Shown here: positions 23,700-35,162 of the stretch, in pieces
How the letters are laid out: every line of letters starts with the position of its first letter
Position numbering within the stretch: the stretch's first letter is position 1
Assembly (NCBI GenBank): GCA_902729315.2
Contig: LR746276.1
Span: 1,846,669-1,910,668 of the forward strand
Length of the DNA stretch: 64,000 bases
Direction: 5' to 3'
Source of the DNA: Spirodela intermedia
Taxonomy: Eukaryota; Streptophyta; Magnoliopsida; Alismatales; Araceae
The notes under the pieces: model-generated
Seen by the model: only the letters and a program-made list of their open reading frames with translations
Databases searched by the model: none
What the model was told of the DNA's origin: nothing
Translations under genes and position numbers: made by a program

Positions 23700-26433
23700 G
23701 TCACCCCTCGCGGTCCCCCGTGAGAGCCTTGACTAGTCCGGGGGCTGATGAGGTGGAAGCAACCCTATAGGAGTAACTCCGGTGACTGTATCCTCCATCC
23801 ATCCCATGGCGAAGAAGCCGAGCGCAACGATTTGCACGCGGAAGGTGCGAAATATGAGAGTCCCTGACCCCAGCCTGCACCACATGACGACAAATAAATT
23901 AGGGTCACATCATCAGTCGTCCATCTGGTGTCGCTCTCTTCCTTTCCCATCGATGCGTATCAAGGCAGAATTAATGCATCACGTAAACGTCATTAGCGGG
24001 GTTTAAGGATTCGTAACGCACGAAGATTCCATACATACCCAAGAAATTAATACAAATTAAATAATTGCATTAACTCCCTCAAGATTCTCTCTCACTCTCT
24101 CACTCTCTCTCTCATTTCGAGCACCGTCACCCAAAAATTACGTATTTTTTGGCGTATTTTTCTCATTTGATACCATCCCAACAAAAATATGCAAAATTAA
24201 AAATATGATTATTTTGATTATTAAATGCAGGCCCTCGTTGTGAATGGTTGAGGTTATAATTCTGGCCCAGTTGCAAAGGTTTTTCTCCGGGCCTCGGGCC
24301 GGGCCTGGCGAGGCCCGGTCCCAGCCCGGAAAGATCCCCAACCATTGACTAACGTACTGAGCATCAAACACACCGCCTTTCTCTCCATCCACACCATGCG
24401 TTCGCCAGCTGCAAGAGAAAACAAAAGATTGTATAAATATATTAAAGAAAAATATATATATACTTTTAAACATAGGGTTGATTGAAATCCCGATTATAAG
24501 TTCTGAGCCCAGATGGTCAAACGATTCAATCCAGCTTCAGACGATGAACCCCTGAGAAATGGAGCCATATCCTTTCTTTGGTTGTAAACCTAATAATCCA
24601 ACAATCCAATAATGCTCTGAAATATATTCTTACAGATATATAATTGATCTGGAGAATATACTGGATTAAAAACGAGCCAATAAAAAAAGCAAAACTTTTC
24701 TAACAGCAATGATGAATCCTTGCAGCCATCTCGTTCATTTTTATCTGAATCCACAAGGCAGATTATCCAGTTCATATTGTCAATGAAACTGCTTGATATC
24801 TCAACCTTCACCTGTCATGTTCTCTCATCTTCATTGTTGTTCATAAACATGACGCAAAATATACCTAAATGGCCATAAATGTCTTTAGAATCAGAAGAGT
24901 AAAGTTGCCTCAATTTCAATCGTTACATGATCATACCGATTTCCATAATCAGGATTGCCGATTGCCTAAGTTCTTTTACTTCTCCATCATGAGAAAACCA
25001 TTGGTTATGCTTAATTACGGTCTAAGATCAAGAGGACACTTCAAGAAACCTTAAATTAGTAGCATTGGGACGTCTAAGACCCACAAGTCAAATGACTAGT
25101 CCAACGATTTTGAAGGATTTTGGAACGAACATCATTTTTTGGAAGTTTCAAACCGATCAAAATACTGAAAAGCATAAGATATGAAGTTTTCAATAAATCA
25201 AATCTTCAGCATGATTTGATTGATCTTATCTGCAAGGGTAGATAGATGCATATGCCAATAGATACACCTCATTTGGTCTTGTGACTTTTTCTTTTTTCTT
25301 CTTCTCCCCAGTGCACTTTTTAGTGGTAGAAACAAAAATCCTTTGCCTAAAGATCATGAACAAGACAGTTGATTGATAAGAGCGAGTTCAAATAGTCTCT
25401 CCGATATAATTAAATCCCTTTGGGTAATTCCAAACATGCTGGTAGTTTAGAGGTTTCCCACGATCATTGTTGGAAACTGAAACTTCAATCACACCACTAA
25501 GTGGCAGGACCATCTCCTGTCTTCTTATCAAAAACTCCAGGAAGAGTTTCATGGCGGCCTCAAATTATCCATTCCCAATCCATTAATCTTCCGCAGTTAT
25601 GGGTCTATCTCCCATTGTCACCTTGGGAACATATGTGCAAGACAAAATCTCCATGCGCGGACCAAGATACTGAATGGCATGTTCATTCTCTATGACTCTA
25701 AAATTCTCTGTTGATTAAGCTTCCTAAAGTTCATTGATGCCGTAGATGGACAAAATAATTCAGCACCCTCTTCCTGTTATTGAGAGTAAAAATTGGGGGT
25801 AAAAAACTATGTTTCAAGTGTTTTTCATGTGAGCATTCACACCTTGCAACAAAATATGGGCGCTCTGCAATACCTATTTTCATTTTCCCAGTACAAAGTT
25901 CTGTATTGGGAGCTTTTCCCCTTCATAAAAAGTTGACAATCATGCTTCATTTCAGGTCTCTGATGCAACAGACCATTTATTAATCTCAACGGCAGTTTTG
26001 TGAAGAAAAATTAGCACTGTTTTAGGTATTTTCCTTTTTGGATAGAAAGTAGGAGTAAAAATTGTTCATCTCACTGGAGAAATTGCAAACAGGAAACAGA
26101 AGCAATCAGAAACAAAATTAATACAACGGCGACTATTACTTGATCAAAAAAAGAAATTGAATGATAATGCACGTGCATAATAATGGCCATCAAATCTAAA
26201 CGATGCCATCCATCTTCCAACCGATGAATTGAAATAACTACAGAAGATTATCCCACGCTTCCAGTGATATCTCATACTTCCCCTATTATCAAAGATCTTG
26301 TGAACACGTAGATGTGAATTCCACACAAACTTCAGAGAAGGGAAAACCCTTGACGACTCCCGGACCCATGAAAATTCGCAGCATCAACCAACTCCAGAGG
26401 ATCGCATTCCTCACCTCACCATCGGGAGCAGGA
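23700..26433. other. Intergenic stretch, no gene recognised
   Basis: From the PDI promoter to the 3' end of the small membrane-protein gene there is AT-rich sequence with a CT-rich patch near 24090-24118 and a GC-rich patch with GGCCC motifs near 24265-24330. Open frames reach 111 codons but show no domain, signal peptide or splice-supported continuation. I see no tRNA or repeat structure. Confidence 0.6.
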
Positions 26434-26717
26434 TCAATGCTCAGAATGGGGAGCACCTTCCACGACGCTGGGATCGTCACCTCGTCGGAGGTCTTCGATC
26501 AGGCCCCCAAGTTCCTTACGGGCAGACTCCCTCCCGAACATGAATCCGTACCTACAGGCTCAATTCCAGACGAGTAAACGAACGAATACTAGATGGAAAC
26601 CGAAACCCTAAGATCGGCACCAATCCTCGAGACGGTTCTCGAGCTCTACCAGAACGACACGGCGGAGAAGACTCCCGCCGTGAATACTGTCTGCACCAGT
26701 GTCAGCTTCTTCTCCAT
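26434..26717 (-). CDS. Small conserved single-pass membrane protein (61 aa), two exons
   Basis: Exon 1 is 26717-26650, starting MEKKLTLVQTVFTAGVFSAV and ending mid-codon at a GT donor (TTCTG/gtagag). Exon 2 is 26551-26434, after the acceptor gcctgtag, restoring Trp and continuing WYGFMFGRESARKELGGLIE, then DLRRGDD and a short polar tail to TGA. The joined product has 61 residues: a hydrophobic segment at about 7-27 then a charged amphipathic helix. I do not know a named function. The pattern looks like a small plant mitochondrial or endomembrane protein, but that is a guess. Both exons are too short to stand out alone; the phase-perfect join and coding-like residues support it. It faces away from the PPR gene 0.7 kb to the right. 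Confidence 0.75.
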
Positions 26718-27443
26718 CAGTTCGCCGCTCGCCGGCAAGAAGAATGAGAGACTTCAAATAGGGAGTCGAACAGTTGGATTTATGCAGATAACTTCACCGC
26801 GAGTGAGTGTATTCAATCAGCACTATGCCAGTGGACCTCATCGGGCCGGCCCAGAGGCTAGGCCTGTGCAAAAGCCCCAAAATGGGCTCCACTTGTAAAC
26901 TTTTTGAACAGTGTCCTGTTTTTAAAGTATGAAATATTAATATTTAAATATAGAAAAATATATTTTAATACTTAAAGCCCCTCAAGTTGCTTGAATGTTT
27001 TAAAAGTGCAAATATTTTTGATCTACCCTTGATATTTTTTCAAATTTTATTAATTAAAAAATAATCAATATGGAGGAAAAGGCCCATTTATGGATGGGAT
27101 CCGAGGCGCACTAGGTGTGGATACCTGAGCTGGACCCTTATTGGGCCTCCAAGATACCTACATTGGGCCCCAGATAATTTGTACATACTCTGAGGATACT
27201 TTTGAAAGAGGTTTTTTTTTTTTCAGGGGTTAAAACGGAATAAAACCAGTTTTCAAGGCCTAGTCGGGAAAAAAAAACCGGGCAATTCCCCCTTACCCTA
27301 AAGTTACCGTCGGTGCCTGAACTTTATCTGGTCAGTAACACACCCGAGAGAGAGAGGGAGGGAGGGAACGGTGGCGGCGCCGTACCAGAGCTCCTGAGCG
27401 GCGCCAATGCCGACGGCAGCGGCCAGCCCACCGCCGCCCGTCA
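26718..27443. promoter_or_regulatory. Divergent promoter region, small membrane protein / PPR gene
   Basis: The 726 bp between two divergent starts is AT-rich in the middle (about 26920-27070), flanked by GGCCCA/TGGGCC-type motifs at about 26843-26888 and 27084-27170. A GA tract (about 27344-27366) and GGC-rich sequence precede the PPR ATG. Such site II-like motifs are common upstream of plant organelle and housekeeping genes. Confidence 0.5.
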
Positions 27444-30137
27444 ATGGTCACCGCTGTACTGCGACAGGTTCCCCGCTTCACCGGCCTTCAAGGCTCACCT
27501 CGAAGACTGCTTCTTCCCAGCTTCCTATCCCGAGTTCCGGTGGTCTACAGCTTCAGAGACCTATCTACCTCCGCACCTCAGGCCTCCGATCTCCTCCTCG
27601 GCCAGTTCTTTCCTTCCGGGGGAGACTTGCCGCAGCCGTCGCTCTTGAATCACCAGCGGCGAGCGGTGCTCGTCGGTCTAGCCAAGGCCATCAAGACACC
27701 GGGATGGCTCCCTGCCCTAGGAAGCTTCTCCCTCGGCTTCCATCCCCTCCATCTGGCCAGGATTTTGGGTTCCTTCGCCGATCACCGTGTCGCCGTAGCG
27801 TTCTTCGGCTACGCGCTCCGCAACAGGTCGGCTTGCACGGCCCGTGCTTGCTGCTCCGTCGTCCGCCTCCTGCTCACCGAAGACCTCGGCGGCGATGGCT
27901 CCCGCTCCCTGAAACCGCTCGCCGAGGAGATCCTCTCCTGCGTGATCAGGAGGATGTATTCCCCGCGCGGCCTCCCGCTGGTGGATCTCGCCTTGGAAGA
28001 CGACGCGTTCGGCTCCTCGAAATACGCGACCCTCAATCTGTTCCTCAGGGCCTTCGTGAAATGCGACATGGTATTGGAGGCAATGGAGGTGTTGGGGAAG
28101 ATTAGGAATAAGGGGCTTCAGCCGAGCCAGGGAGCTTTGAGCTCTCTCACAAAGCTCTTGTTTCAGAAGTGTCAGCTCAGAAGCATATGGAAGCTGTTCA
28201 AAGAGTTGATGCGTGAAGGGCCATGGCCGAGTGTGCGATGCTTCAACGACATGATTCTAGGGTTCTGCCTGAGGGGAGACGTCCGTATCGCAGAGAATCT
28301 CTTGAAGATAATGCACAAATTCCACCGGCAACCCGACGTCTGTAGCTTCAACATCGTGATCAAGGCTCATTGCATGTACGGTCGATCATCGGACGCATTT
28401 GGGCTTCTCCGCATGATGCACGAGGAAGGCTGTTCTCCCAGTGTCGTCACTTTCAATATCCTGATTAATGTCTTGTGCAGAGAAGGGAGAATGGGAGATG
28501 CACAGAGGCTCTTCGACGAAATTCCCAAACAGGGCGCTGGCTTGAACAGGATCACATTCAATGTTTTGATGGATGGATATGTCAAAGCCGGACAAGTTGA
28601 CAGGGCCTTCTCAGTGTATGAGGAGATGATGGCCAAAGGGTTGTCTCCTGATTGCTACACCTTCAACATTCTCACAGCAGGGGACCTCAAGTTTCGGAGG
28701 GAGGGTGAGAGAGTGATGAACCGTGTTCTAAACGTTGAGAACTTCTCCATGAATTCTGCGTTGGATATAGTGATCTCAAGATGTTGCTGGGAAGGGCAAC
28801 TAAGTAAAGCTAGGGAGCTTCTTGACAGTGCGCTAGAGGAGGGCATCATGCCGACCATTGTAGCATTCAATGCTGTCCTTGCTGCGTACAGTAAGGCTGG
28901 TCTGGAGGAAGAAGCCTTTGAGTTCTACCACCTCATGAGGAAATTCGGTCTTGCAGCTTCAGCATCCACATGTAACTCTCTAGTTATGTGCTTGTGTGAC
29001 CAGGGTAGAATGAATGAAGCCAGAGAGCTGCTTGACAAAATGGTGGAAAGGGGATGTCGTATAAACAAATCTACATTCACACTACTCTTAGATGGGTTCT
29101 TCAGAGAGGGTGATGCTGACGGAGCAGGTAGAGTATGGGACAGCATGAAGAGTTATGGGATATTGCCTGATGTCATTGCTTTCTCAGCCTATATTAATGG
29201 TCTCTGTATATCAGGCTCCATGGACAAGGCATATGAAGCTTTCCTCGAGATGCACCAGAGGCAACTAGTTCCAAACAATTTTGTTTATAATTCTCTCATG
29301 AATGGGTTTGTAAGAGATGGGAATCTGTCTGATGCATGGAATTTGGAGAGGAAGATGAAAGAAAATGGGCTTACTCCTGATGTCTTTACAAAGAACATCA
29401 TCATCAAGGGATTATGTGGTGAGAAAATAATGGACAAGGCAAATGATGTCTATATGAGCATGTACTCCTGTGGCTTAAAACCTGATGTTGTTACATACAA
29501 CACTTTAGTTGGTGCATATTGTAAGGAGCGTGACCTGAGGAGTGCACTGAATATCATTACCAAGATGACATTAGAAGGCTGTGACCCTGATATCACCACA
29601 TATAATATATGGATTCATGGGCTTTCTACAGCTTGCAAGATGAACCAAGCCTTGAGAGTAATAGATGATATTGTTTCCAAAGGCGTCCTTCCAAACACCG
29701 TCACTTACAATACTTTGATGAATGGCATATGTACTGAAGTCTGGCATTGTAAAATTATTCAGGATCGCGTACTTATTATGACCGGGAAGCTTATCAAGAT
29801 GGCCTTCTTCCCAAATGTTGTCACGGTTAATATTCTACTCTCTCACTTGTGCAGACAAGGGCTGGCAGAGAGGGCAGTGCTGTGGGAACAGAGGCTCAGT
29901 CAGGTACCATTCCCTTTTGACATCACTACATGTAACATATTAAATTGGGCCAGACGTTGTATTGAACATGCTGAGACCACACGGCCAGATCAACAAATTA
30001 GCTTGTTCCTGGAAGCTCTCATGTATATTGCACTTGATTCCATATGTCGAAATAGATCATCACATTATAGACCCGTAGTTGTCACCACAATTCTGGATCA
30101 TTGTTCTGGCGAGCCTCCTCAAATGGTGCAAATTTGA
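27444..30137 (+). CDS. P-class pentatricopeptide repeat protein
   Basis: One uninterrupted exon encodes 897 residues. The first about 45 residues are Arg/Ser-rich without acidic residues (VLRQVPRFTGLQGSPRRLLL), typical of an organelle-targeting presequence, more likely mitochondrial. From about residue 195 to 790 there are around 17 tandem 35-residue repeats with consensus features such as VVTYNTLVGAYCKE, PDVFTKNIIIKGLCGE, NTVTYNTLMNGIC and PSVVTFNILINVLC. There is no E, E+ or DYW extension, so it is P-class. Such proteins bind specific organelle transcripts and help in splicing, stability or translation; the target is unknown. The C-terminal about 100 residues depart from the repeat consensus. 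The start at 27444 is the first ATG that opens a presequence. Confidence 0.95.
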   Translation: MVTAVLRQVPRFTGLQGSPRRLLLPSFLSRVPVVYSFRDLSTSAPQASDLLLGQFFPSGGDLPQPSLLNHQRRAVLVGLAKAIKTPGWLPALGSFSLGFHPLHLARILGSFADHRVAVAFFGYALRNRSACTARACCSVVRLLLTEDLGGDGSRSLKPLAEEILSCVIRRMYSPRGLPLVDLALEDDAFGSSKYATLNLFLRAFVKCDMVLEAMEVLGKIRNKGLQPSQGALSSLTKLLFQKCQLRSIWKLFKELMREGPWPSVRCFNDMILGFCLRGDVRIAENLLKIMHKFHRQPDVCSFNIVIKAHCMYGRSSDAFGLLRMMHEEGCSPSVVTFNILINVLCREGRMGDAQRLFDEIPKQGAGLNRITFNVLMDGYVKAGQVDRAFSVYEEMMAKGLSPDCYTFNILTAGDLKFRREGERVMNRVLNVENFSMNSALDIVISRCCWEGQLSKARELLDSALEEGIMPTIVAFNAVLAAYSKAGLEEEAFEFYHLMRKFGLAASASTCNSLVMCLCDQGRMNEARELLDKMVERGCRINKSTFTLLLDGFFREGDADGAGRVWDSMKSYGILPDVIAFSAYINGLCISGSMDKAYEAFLEMHQRQLVPNNFVYNSLMNGFVRDGNLSDAWNLERKMKENGLTPDVFTKNIIIKGLCGEKIMDKANDVYMSMYSCGLKPDVVTYNTLVGAYCKERDLRSALNIITKMTLEGCDPDITTYNIWIHGLSTACKMNQALRVIDDIVSKGVLPNTVTYNTLMNGICTEVWHCKIIQDRVLIMTGKLIKMAFFPNVVTVNILLSHLCRQGLAERAVLWEQRLSQVPFPFDITTCNILNWARRCIEHAETTRPDQQISLFLEALMYIALDSICRNRSSHYRPVVVTTILDHCSGEPPQMVQI

Positions 30138-31694
30138 TAACTTCTTCCCCTCATGCGCGACTTGCATTTGTAGACAACAGTAAAGCGTATCCCACTTGGA
30201 TTGTCAGTTGTTACTTGTAATTTGAGATCTGGTGAGTGCTGCTGTAATATTAGAGGAAACCAGATGGATCATGATGTGATAAGTTCTACCATCTCTCAGA
30301 AACAGCCACCAGGTTCTGGTGCCTCAGTCTCCAAACCAGGTTTCAAGTACCCTGCAAAGAACAGTGTTAAACTTTGAGATCCATTTGAAAACTTTTTAAC
30401 ACCACAAACACTTGCCATATGGCTGAGTTCGCATTGTTCTGCAGCAGTCTTTGGGTTTCTTCGGTAATGATTCTGATATTGCTTATAACAGATAACTTTC
30501 CACTGTGTACCTCGCAACCGTTTATGAAAGCAAAAGAGACAGGGTCCATATTAGGCATGTCCACTCGTACATTTTGTTTCATCAAAGGAAAAATGAACTC
30601 GACTCCAGGTTATCAGGAGAGCAATTGTTACTTCTTATTCGTTATGCCTTCAAATGTGATATATAGAGTTGCATTTATTTACTTTTTCTTTTTGAAGGTT
30701 TTCGGTGGAAACTTGTTTTCATTAGGATTATGGACTGCCGAATTACATATCGCTATGCAGTTCTGTTTTCCTGCTCTTTTATTTCCACGTCTCGTCTTGC
30801 AGAATAAGATATCTTCTTTCCTTAATCTACTCGATTGGACATGAATGTTAATATTGTTTATTATCTTGTTTTGGTGGGGCTCAATATTACTTAATATTCA
30901 CAACTTTTGAGGTACCTAGGGCTTGGATAAGAAAGCCATAGTGAAATATCATCCTGCAGCTGCCGTGACAAGAAAGCCATGATATTTCGTACTTTATCCT
31001 CAGAAAGTTTGCGGCTAACGTATGAGATGGTTGATGAGAATGGTAACTGAAAAACCTGACGATAGTTGCAAAATTTTCAATGTTTATGGACAGATACACA
31101 CGAGTAGAAATTAGTTTTAAGTCATTGCAGTGAGTTGGAAGGTTTATCTTATCCATTATCTAAATCAAGTAAAGATAATTTTTTGCACATTAGTTTGAAG
31201 AAGCGTTGTTTATTTCAGTTCATACTATGCTTTCAAAACACACAGGAAAGAAATCGTGTCAACTTTATTAAATTTTGCCCAAAAATTCGATTTTTCTATT
31301 TTAAGGATAAAAATGAGGAGAATACACCCAAAAAAAAGTAGCATTGTCTGAAGGGATAGGATGGTTGGTTGAACGTACGATAGTTTTTTCTTAGAATTAA
31401 TACAGTGAATCTTATTGAACTTTGTCACTCACTTTTTTTGTATTCAAATTATTTGGTACCACTAATTGAGGACCCCTGTTTCATGTCCATTTATTATAAA
31501 AGGAAATAGCCCTCATATGGAGAAAGACTATGAAAGATCTTCACAGGATACATTGTTCAGGCAAATCTTTACAATTTTTGACACACTCTGGCATGGAAGA
31601 CCACCTCATTCCTAAGAAAGCAGTGGACTTTGGGAATCGTAGAACAACCCACCAGAGAGAATCAGGATGGTTTCAGAGCCGTTGACCTGCCCAG
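30138..31694. other. Intergenic stretch between convergent PPR and kinase genes
   Basis: The PPR 3' UTR and the kinase 3' UTR meet here. The sequence is AT-rich. Open frames of up to 141 codons (30419-30844) begin inside the PPR trailer and are hydrophobic by composition only. No RNA gene or repeat was recognised. Confidence 0.55.
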
Positions 31695-34600
31695 TTAATG
31701 ATTCTCCGTTGGAGAACCTGCGTCAGTAGTAATCTGGATTGCTTGCGCTAGAGTTTCAAGCACCTCGCACATGCTGGGACGGTCTTTAGGGTTCTTGAGG
31801 AGGCAAGAGTTGGCCAGCTTGGCGAGTAACCTGGCGGCAGATATCGAGTACTCGTTCCTGAGCCTGGGGTCCATGATCTCACTGAACCTTTTGCTCTCTA
31901 TGGGGATTTTCTTCACCCAGTCCAGAAGCTTCTGCTCAGGTTTAGGGCGGGTTTTATCTAGTGTTCGTCGGCCTGTGAGAATCTCATACAGCACCACTCC
32001 GAAACTCCACACATCACTTTTGATCGTGAGGTGGCCTGATTTGATGTAGTCTGGGGCTGCATATCCATAGGTTCCCACAACCTGAAACAAAGCAATACAA
32101 CTCAGAAGATGAGAGATTTAACTCCACTGGAGTGATTCATAAAAGAAAGAGTAAGTTCCCCCAAAAAATTCATAGTATTTGATTTGATTCACGTCTCATA
32201 TCAAACAGCAGCACAACAAGGTGACTTAGATTAACGAGCCATTCTAGGGGCCACACCCACAGGTTACCACTACCTGTAACAGGTACTAGAACAGATAAGT
32301 TGGCCAGCCTAACTCCACAGGAATGATCCCAGAAGACAATAAGCCCCAATATTTTTTTTCATAGTCTTTGATTTGATTCATGTCTCATACAAAAGGGAAG
32401 CACTAAAGGGTCCCCTAGATCAACTAGCACAAATTCAAGAAGGACATTTCAATGGGGTGTTACTTGTATAATGAGGGAAATGAGTTCCATAGATGAAGAA
32501 ATGAGATGAAGGACATAGCTGTAGTATGTCATAGAAGGTGCTTTCAGTGATATCAGACGTCATTTTTCCAATTATAGCAATAAAGAAAAACTTTCTCATT
32601 AAGTCAATGCCAAAAGAGTAGATGGGCTGAAAAGCATGAGTCTATCCCAATGCCTTGATGCCTCGTCCAATATTATGATACAGTCGAACCACAGGTTCAG
32701 TCCTTTGATATCATGTCTAGCCTTCTGTTCAAAGTTCAATATATTTTATTTATGTGGATTGCACAGTAGATGATTAATTTCACTGCATATATTTATTTCC
32801 CTCATCATAATAACATAAATATACCAACTAAGTTGGGATCCTTTTCCTTAGTGAACACGTTTCTGCTCCAGTAGGTTGCGTCTTCTTCGATAGAAGCATA
32901 TAGCAAAGTCGTATACGGTTCATCAAGATTAAAAAAAAAATCAACATTTTCCATAGTTCTGGATGAGATCACACAATTTAGCTTCAGGTAGGAACTCCAC
33001 AGGTGTACCTACCGCGGTGGTAACATGGCTGCGCCCATCCGAAGGTCCCTGCCTCGCCAAGCCAAAATCGGACAGTTTGGGGTTGAACTCCTTGTCTAGA
33101 AGAATATTCGATGCTTTGAAGTCTCGAAATATCACCTGTTAAGAGCATAGTTTCAACAGGTTAGTAAGCACATCAGATGAGAAATGACCCATGCAACCAC
33201 GCCAAGTGCAGAAGAACAGGCTGAGAAAAGAAAAAAACGTATGGAACTGGCTCTCCAGAATCAGTCAACTTCTATCAAAAGGATGATCTACCCAGGTTCG
33301 ATCTGGTAACTTTCCACCTCAAGGTAATCACTTAATAGTAAGGTTATAGTGTTCTTGTTGCTGAATGCTCAAGATCTGACCGCATTCTTGTTGGCGTATC
33401 TGAAGGAAAAATGCTCACCATTTTTCCTTTTTGAGAAAATCATTCCATCGTGGCTATCTAGACTGTTCAAAATTTTCACCTGCAAGCCTCTGCAGACTCT
33501 CGATCTCAAAAGCTGAAGTCTATAGGCACAATTTATGATTCATTTCATCCTCTTTCATTCAGGACAACAGAAACCAAGCCTACTAGGAGCATTATGAACA
33601 GTGAGTCATATTGACAGCCTGATAGTGAGACTATCAGTTATTATGAACACATAACAGTTAGATTTGGCCAACATTGGTTTCTCCATCTTGGTCTTTTATA
33701 TTCGATATCAGTTTCCTTGTCTAGCGTGCAGACCGAGTAGAGAGAGAGAGAGAGAGAGAGAGAGTACTGAATACACCCTGAGCATGCAGGTAGCATAGCA
33801 TCCATTGTCAAACAAAGAAGTGGGTGAGAGAGATTTAAAAAGGACCTGGATCTCCAACCCTTCATGCAAGTATCTCAAGCCCTCTGCTACCCCCATGGCA
33901 ATCTTCAGTCTTCTCTCCCATGACAGAGCAGGATAGGCCCCGTTGAAAAGATGCTGCTCCAAGCTCTTATTCGGCATGAACTCGTAGACCAGCAACCTCT
34001 GGATTTCCTTCTCACCATCTACGGCGCAGTAGCCGATAAGCTTCACTAGATTTGGGTGGTCAACAACACTGAGGAACTGGACCTCTGTCAACCACTGTTT
34101 ATGCCCCTGTAAGACGAATTTCACCATTTCAGTCCACAGAATCAGCAAATATATGATGAACTTAATAGATAGATCGACTCTGCAGGATGTGGTTTCGAAG
34201 GGAGATCCATACACAAAAAACCCACTCAGTAGATTCTTCCATTCAAGTTCTTGAAGATCCTTCACACTCTTTTGTGCAAATATTACTTTTTTCATGGAAA
34301 TGAAGCTTACTAGTTTACATGCATCGAAGAGGCAGATCAGAAAAAAAAACAGTAGATTCTTTCATTCAAGTTCTTGAAGATCCTTCACACCCACTTGTGC
34401 AAATATTACTTTTTATAGATATGAAGCTTACTAGTTACATGCATCGAAGAGGTAGAACAGAAAAAAAGGGAGGAGAAAAAGCTAGAAGAGATTAGTCATC
34501 TCTGTCCTTGATCAAGTTCAGCTAGTTAGCTTGAAGGGCATTCCCCGTGACAATCAGTTGTAGGCAACATCTGCTTCCTCTGTATCCCGAGCTCGACTGG

Positions 34601-35162
34601 TGCCGCAGCAATGGCGACACGGGTCACACTGTTGCTGCCGCAGGCAGCTTCTTCTTCTTTTTCTAGGGCAATTCTGGGCAGCACAAGGGGGAAGATAGGG
34701 AGAACCAGATATGAAGAAATCGCAGTAATCGGATCCCTTAGAAAACTCTGTGCAGTCGGTTTTCAGCGGAGCGATCTTCAGGGCGATAGTTTGGAAGAAC
34801 ACTAAATGATTCTAGAAGATGAAGGGTTGGTGGCGTACCTGCAGGCCCTTGGAGTTGAGCTTCTTGATGGCGACGGTGGTTCTGTTGCCGGCGCCGCCGG
34901 GGGGGCGGATAAAACCCTTGTAGACGGCCCCAAATCCGCCCTGCCCGATCTTCAGCAGCCGGCTGAAGTCGTTGGTGGCGCCTCGGAGCTCCGAGAGGTC
35001 GAAGACGCGCAGGGCCCCCGCCTTCTCCTCGTACAGATCGGAGATGCTCCGCGGAGAAGACGACGGACAGGAAGGATAGCTCGGCGGCTTAGCGGCGAGC
35101 TTCGCCGGAGCGGCGGAGCTCCTTCCTCTGGTTCTCTCCCTGAAGAACGAGAAGCACTTCAT
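31695..35162 (-). CDS. Receptor-like cytoplasmic kinase, RLCK VII (PCRK1/PBL19-like)
   Basis: Four exons: 35162-34839, 34106-33846, 33135-33013, 32081-31695, all phase 0, giving 364 residues. The start MKCFSFFRE has an early Cys, typical for palmitoylation in this subgroup, not a Gly2 myristoylation site. The kinase domain shows the glycine loop [12 protein letters not shown] (73-84), catalytic Lys100 in [14 protein letters not shown] with Asp200, DFG at 218-220, then [19 protein letters not shown] and [18 protein letters not shown]. All catalytic residues are present. Family members relay pattern-triggered immunity from receptor complexes at the plasma membrane. The protein is somewhat shorter than Arabidopsis PCRK1 because the C-terminal tail is short. 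The first intron holds a tandem duplication and the second a (GA)n tract (33739-33764). Confidence 0.95.
34227..34468. repeat. Tandem duplication in kinase intron 1 (unit about 123 bp)
   Basis: Two direct copies start at 34227 and 34350 with cagtagattcttccattc / cagtagattctttcattc and continue through shared sequence (cttgaagatccttcacac, gaagcttactagtt, acatgcatcgaagagg). A few substitutions and small indels separate them. Confidence 0.9.

Noticed and set aside
24480-24560. Possible tRNA (ggtcaaacgattcaatcc resembles a T arm)
   Set aside because: No matching acceptor stem or anticodon arm could be drawn.
27407-28105. 232-codon open frame overlapping the PPR start
   Set aside because: It is the out-of-frame shadow of the GC-rich PPR 5' end; the 897-codon frame carries the repeats.
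30419-30844. 141-codon hydrophobic frame after the PPR gene
   Set aside because: Lies in the presumed 3' UTR and AT-rich spacer; hydrophobicity comes from T-rich codons.
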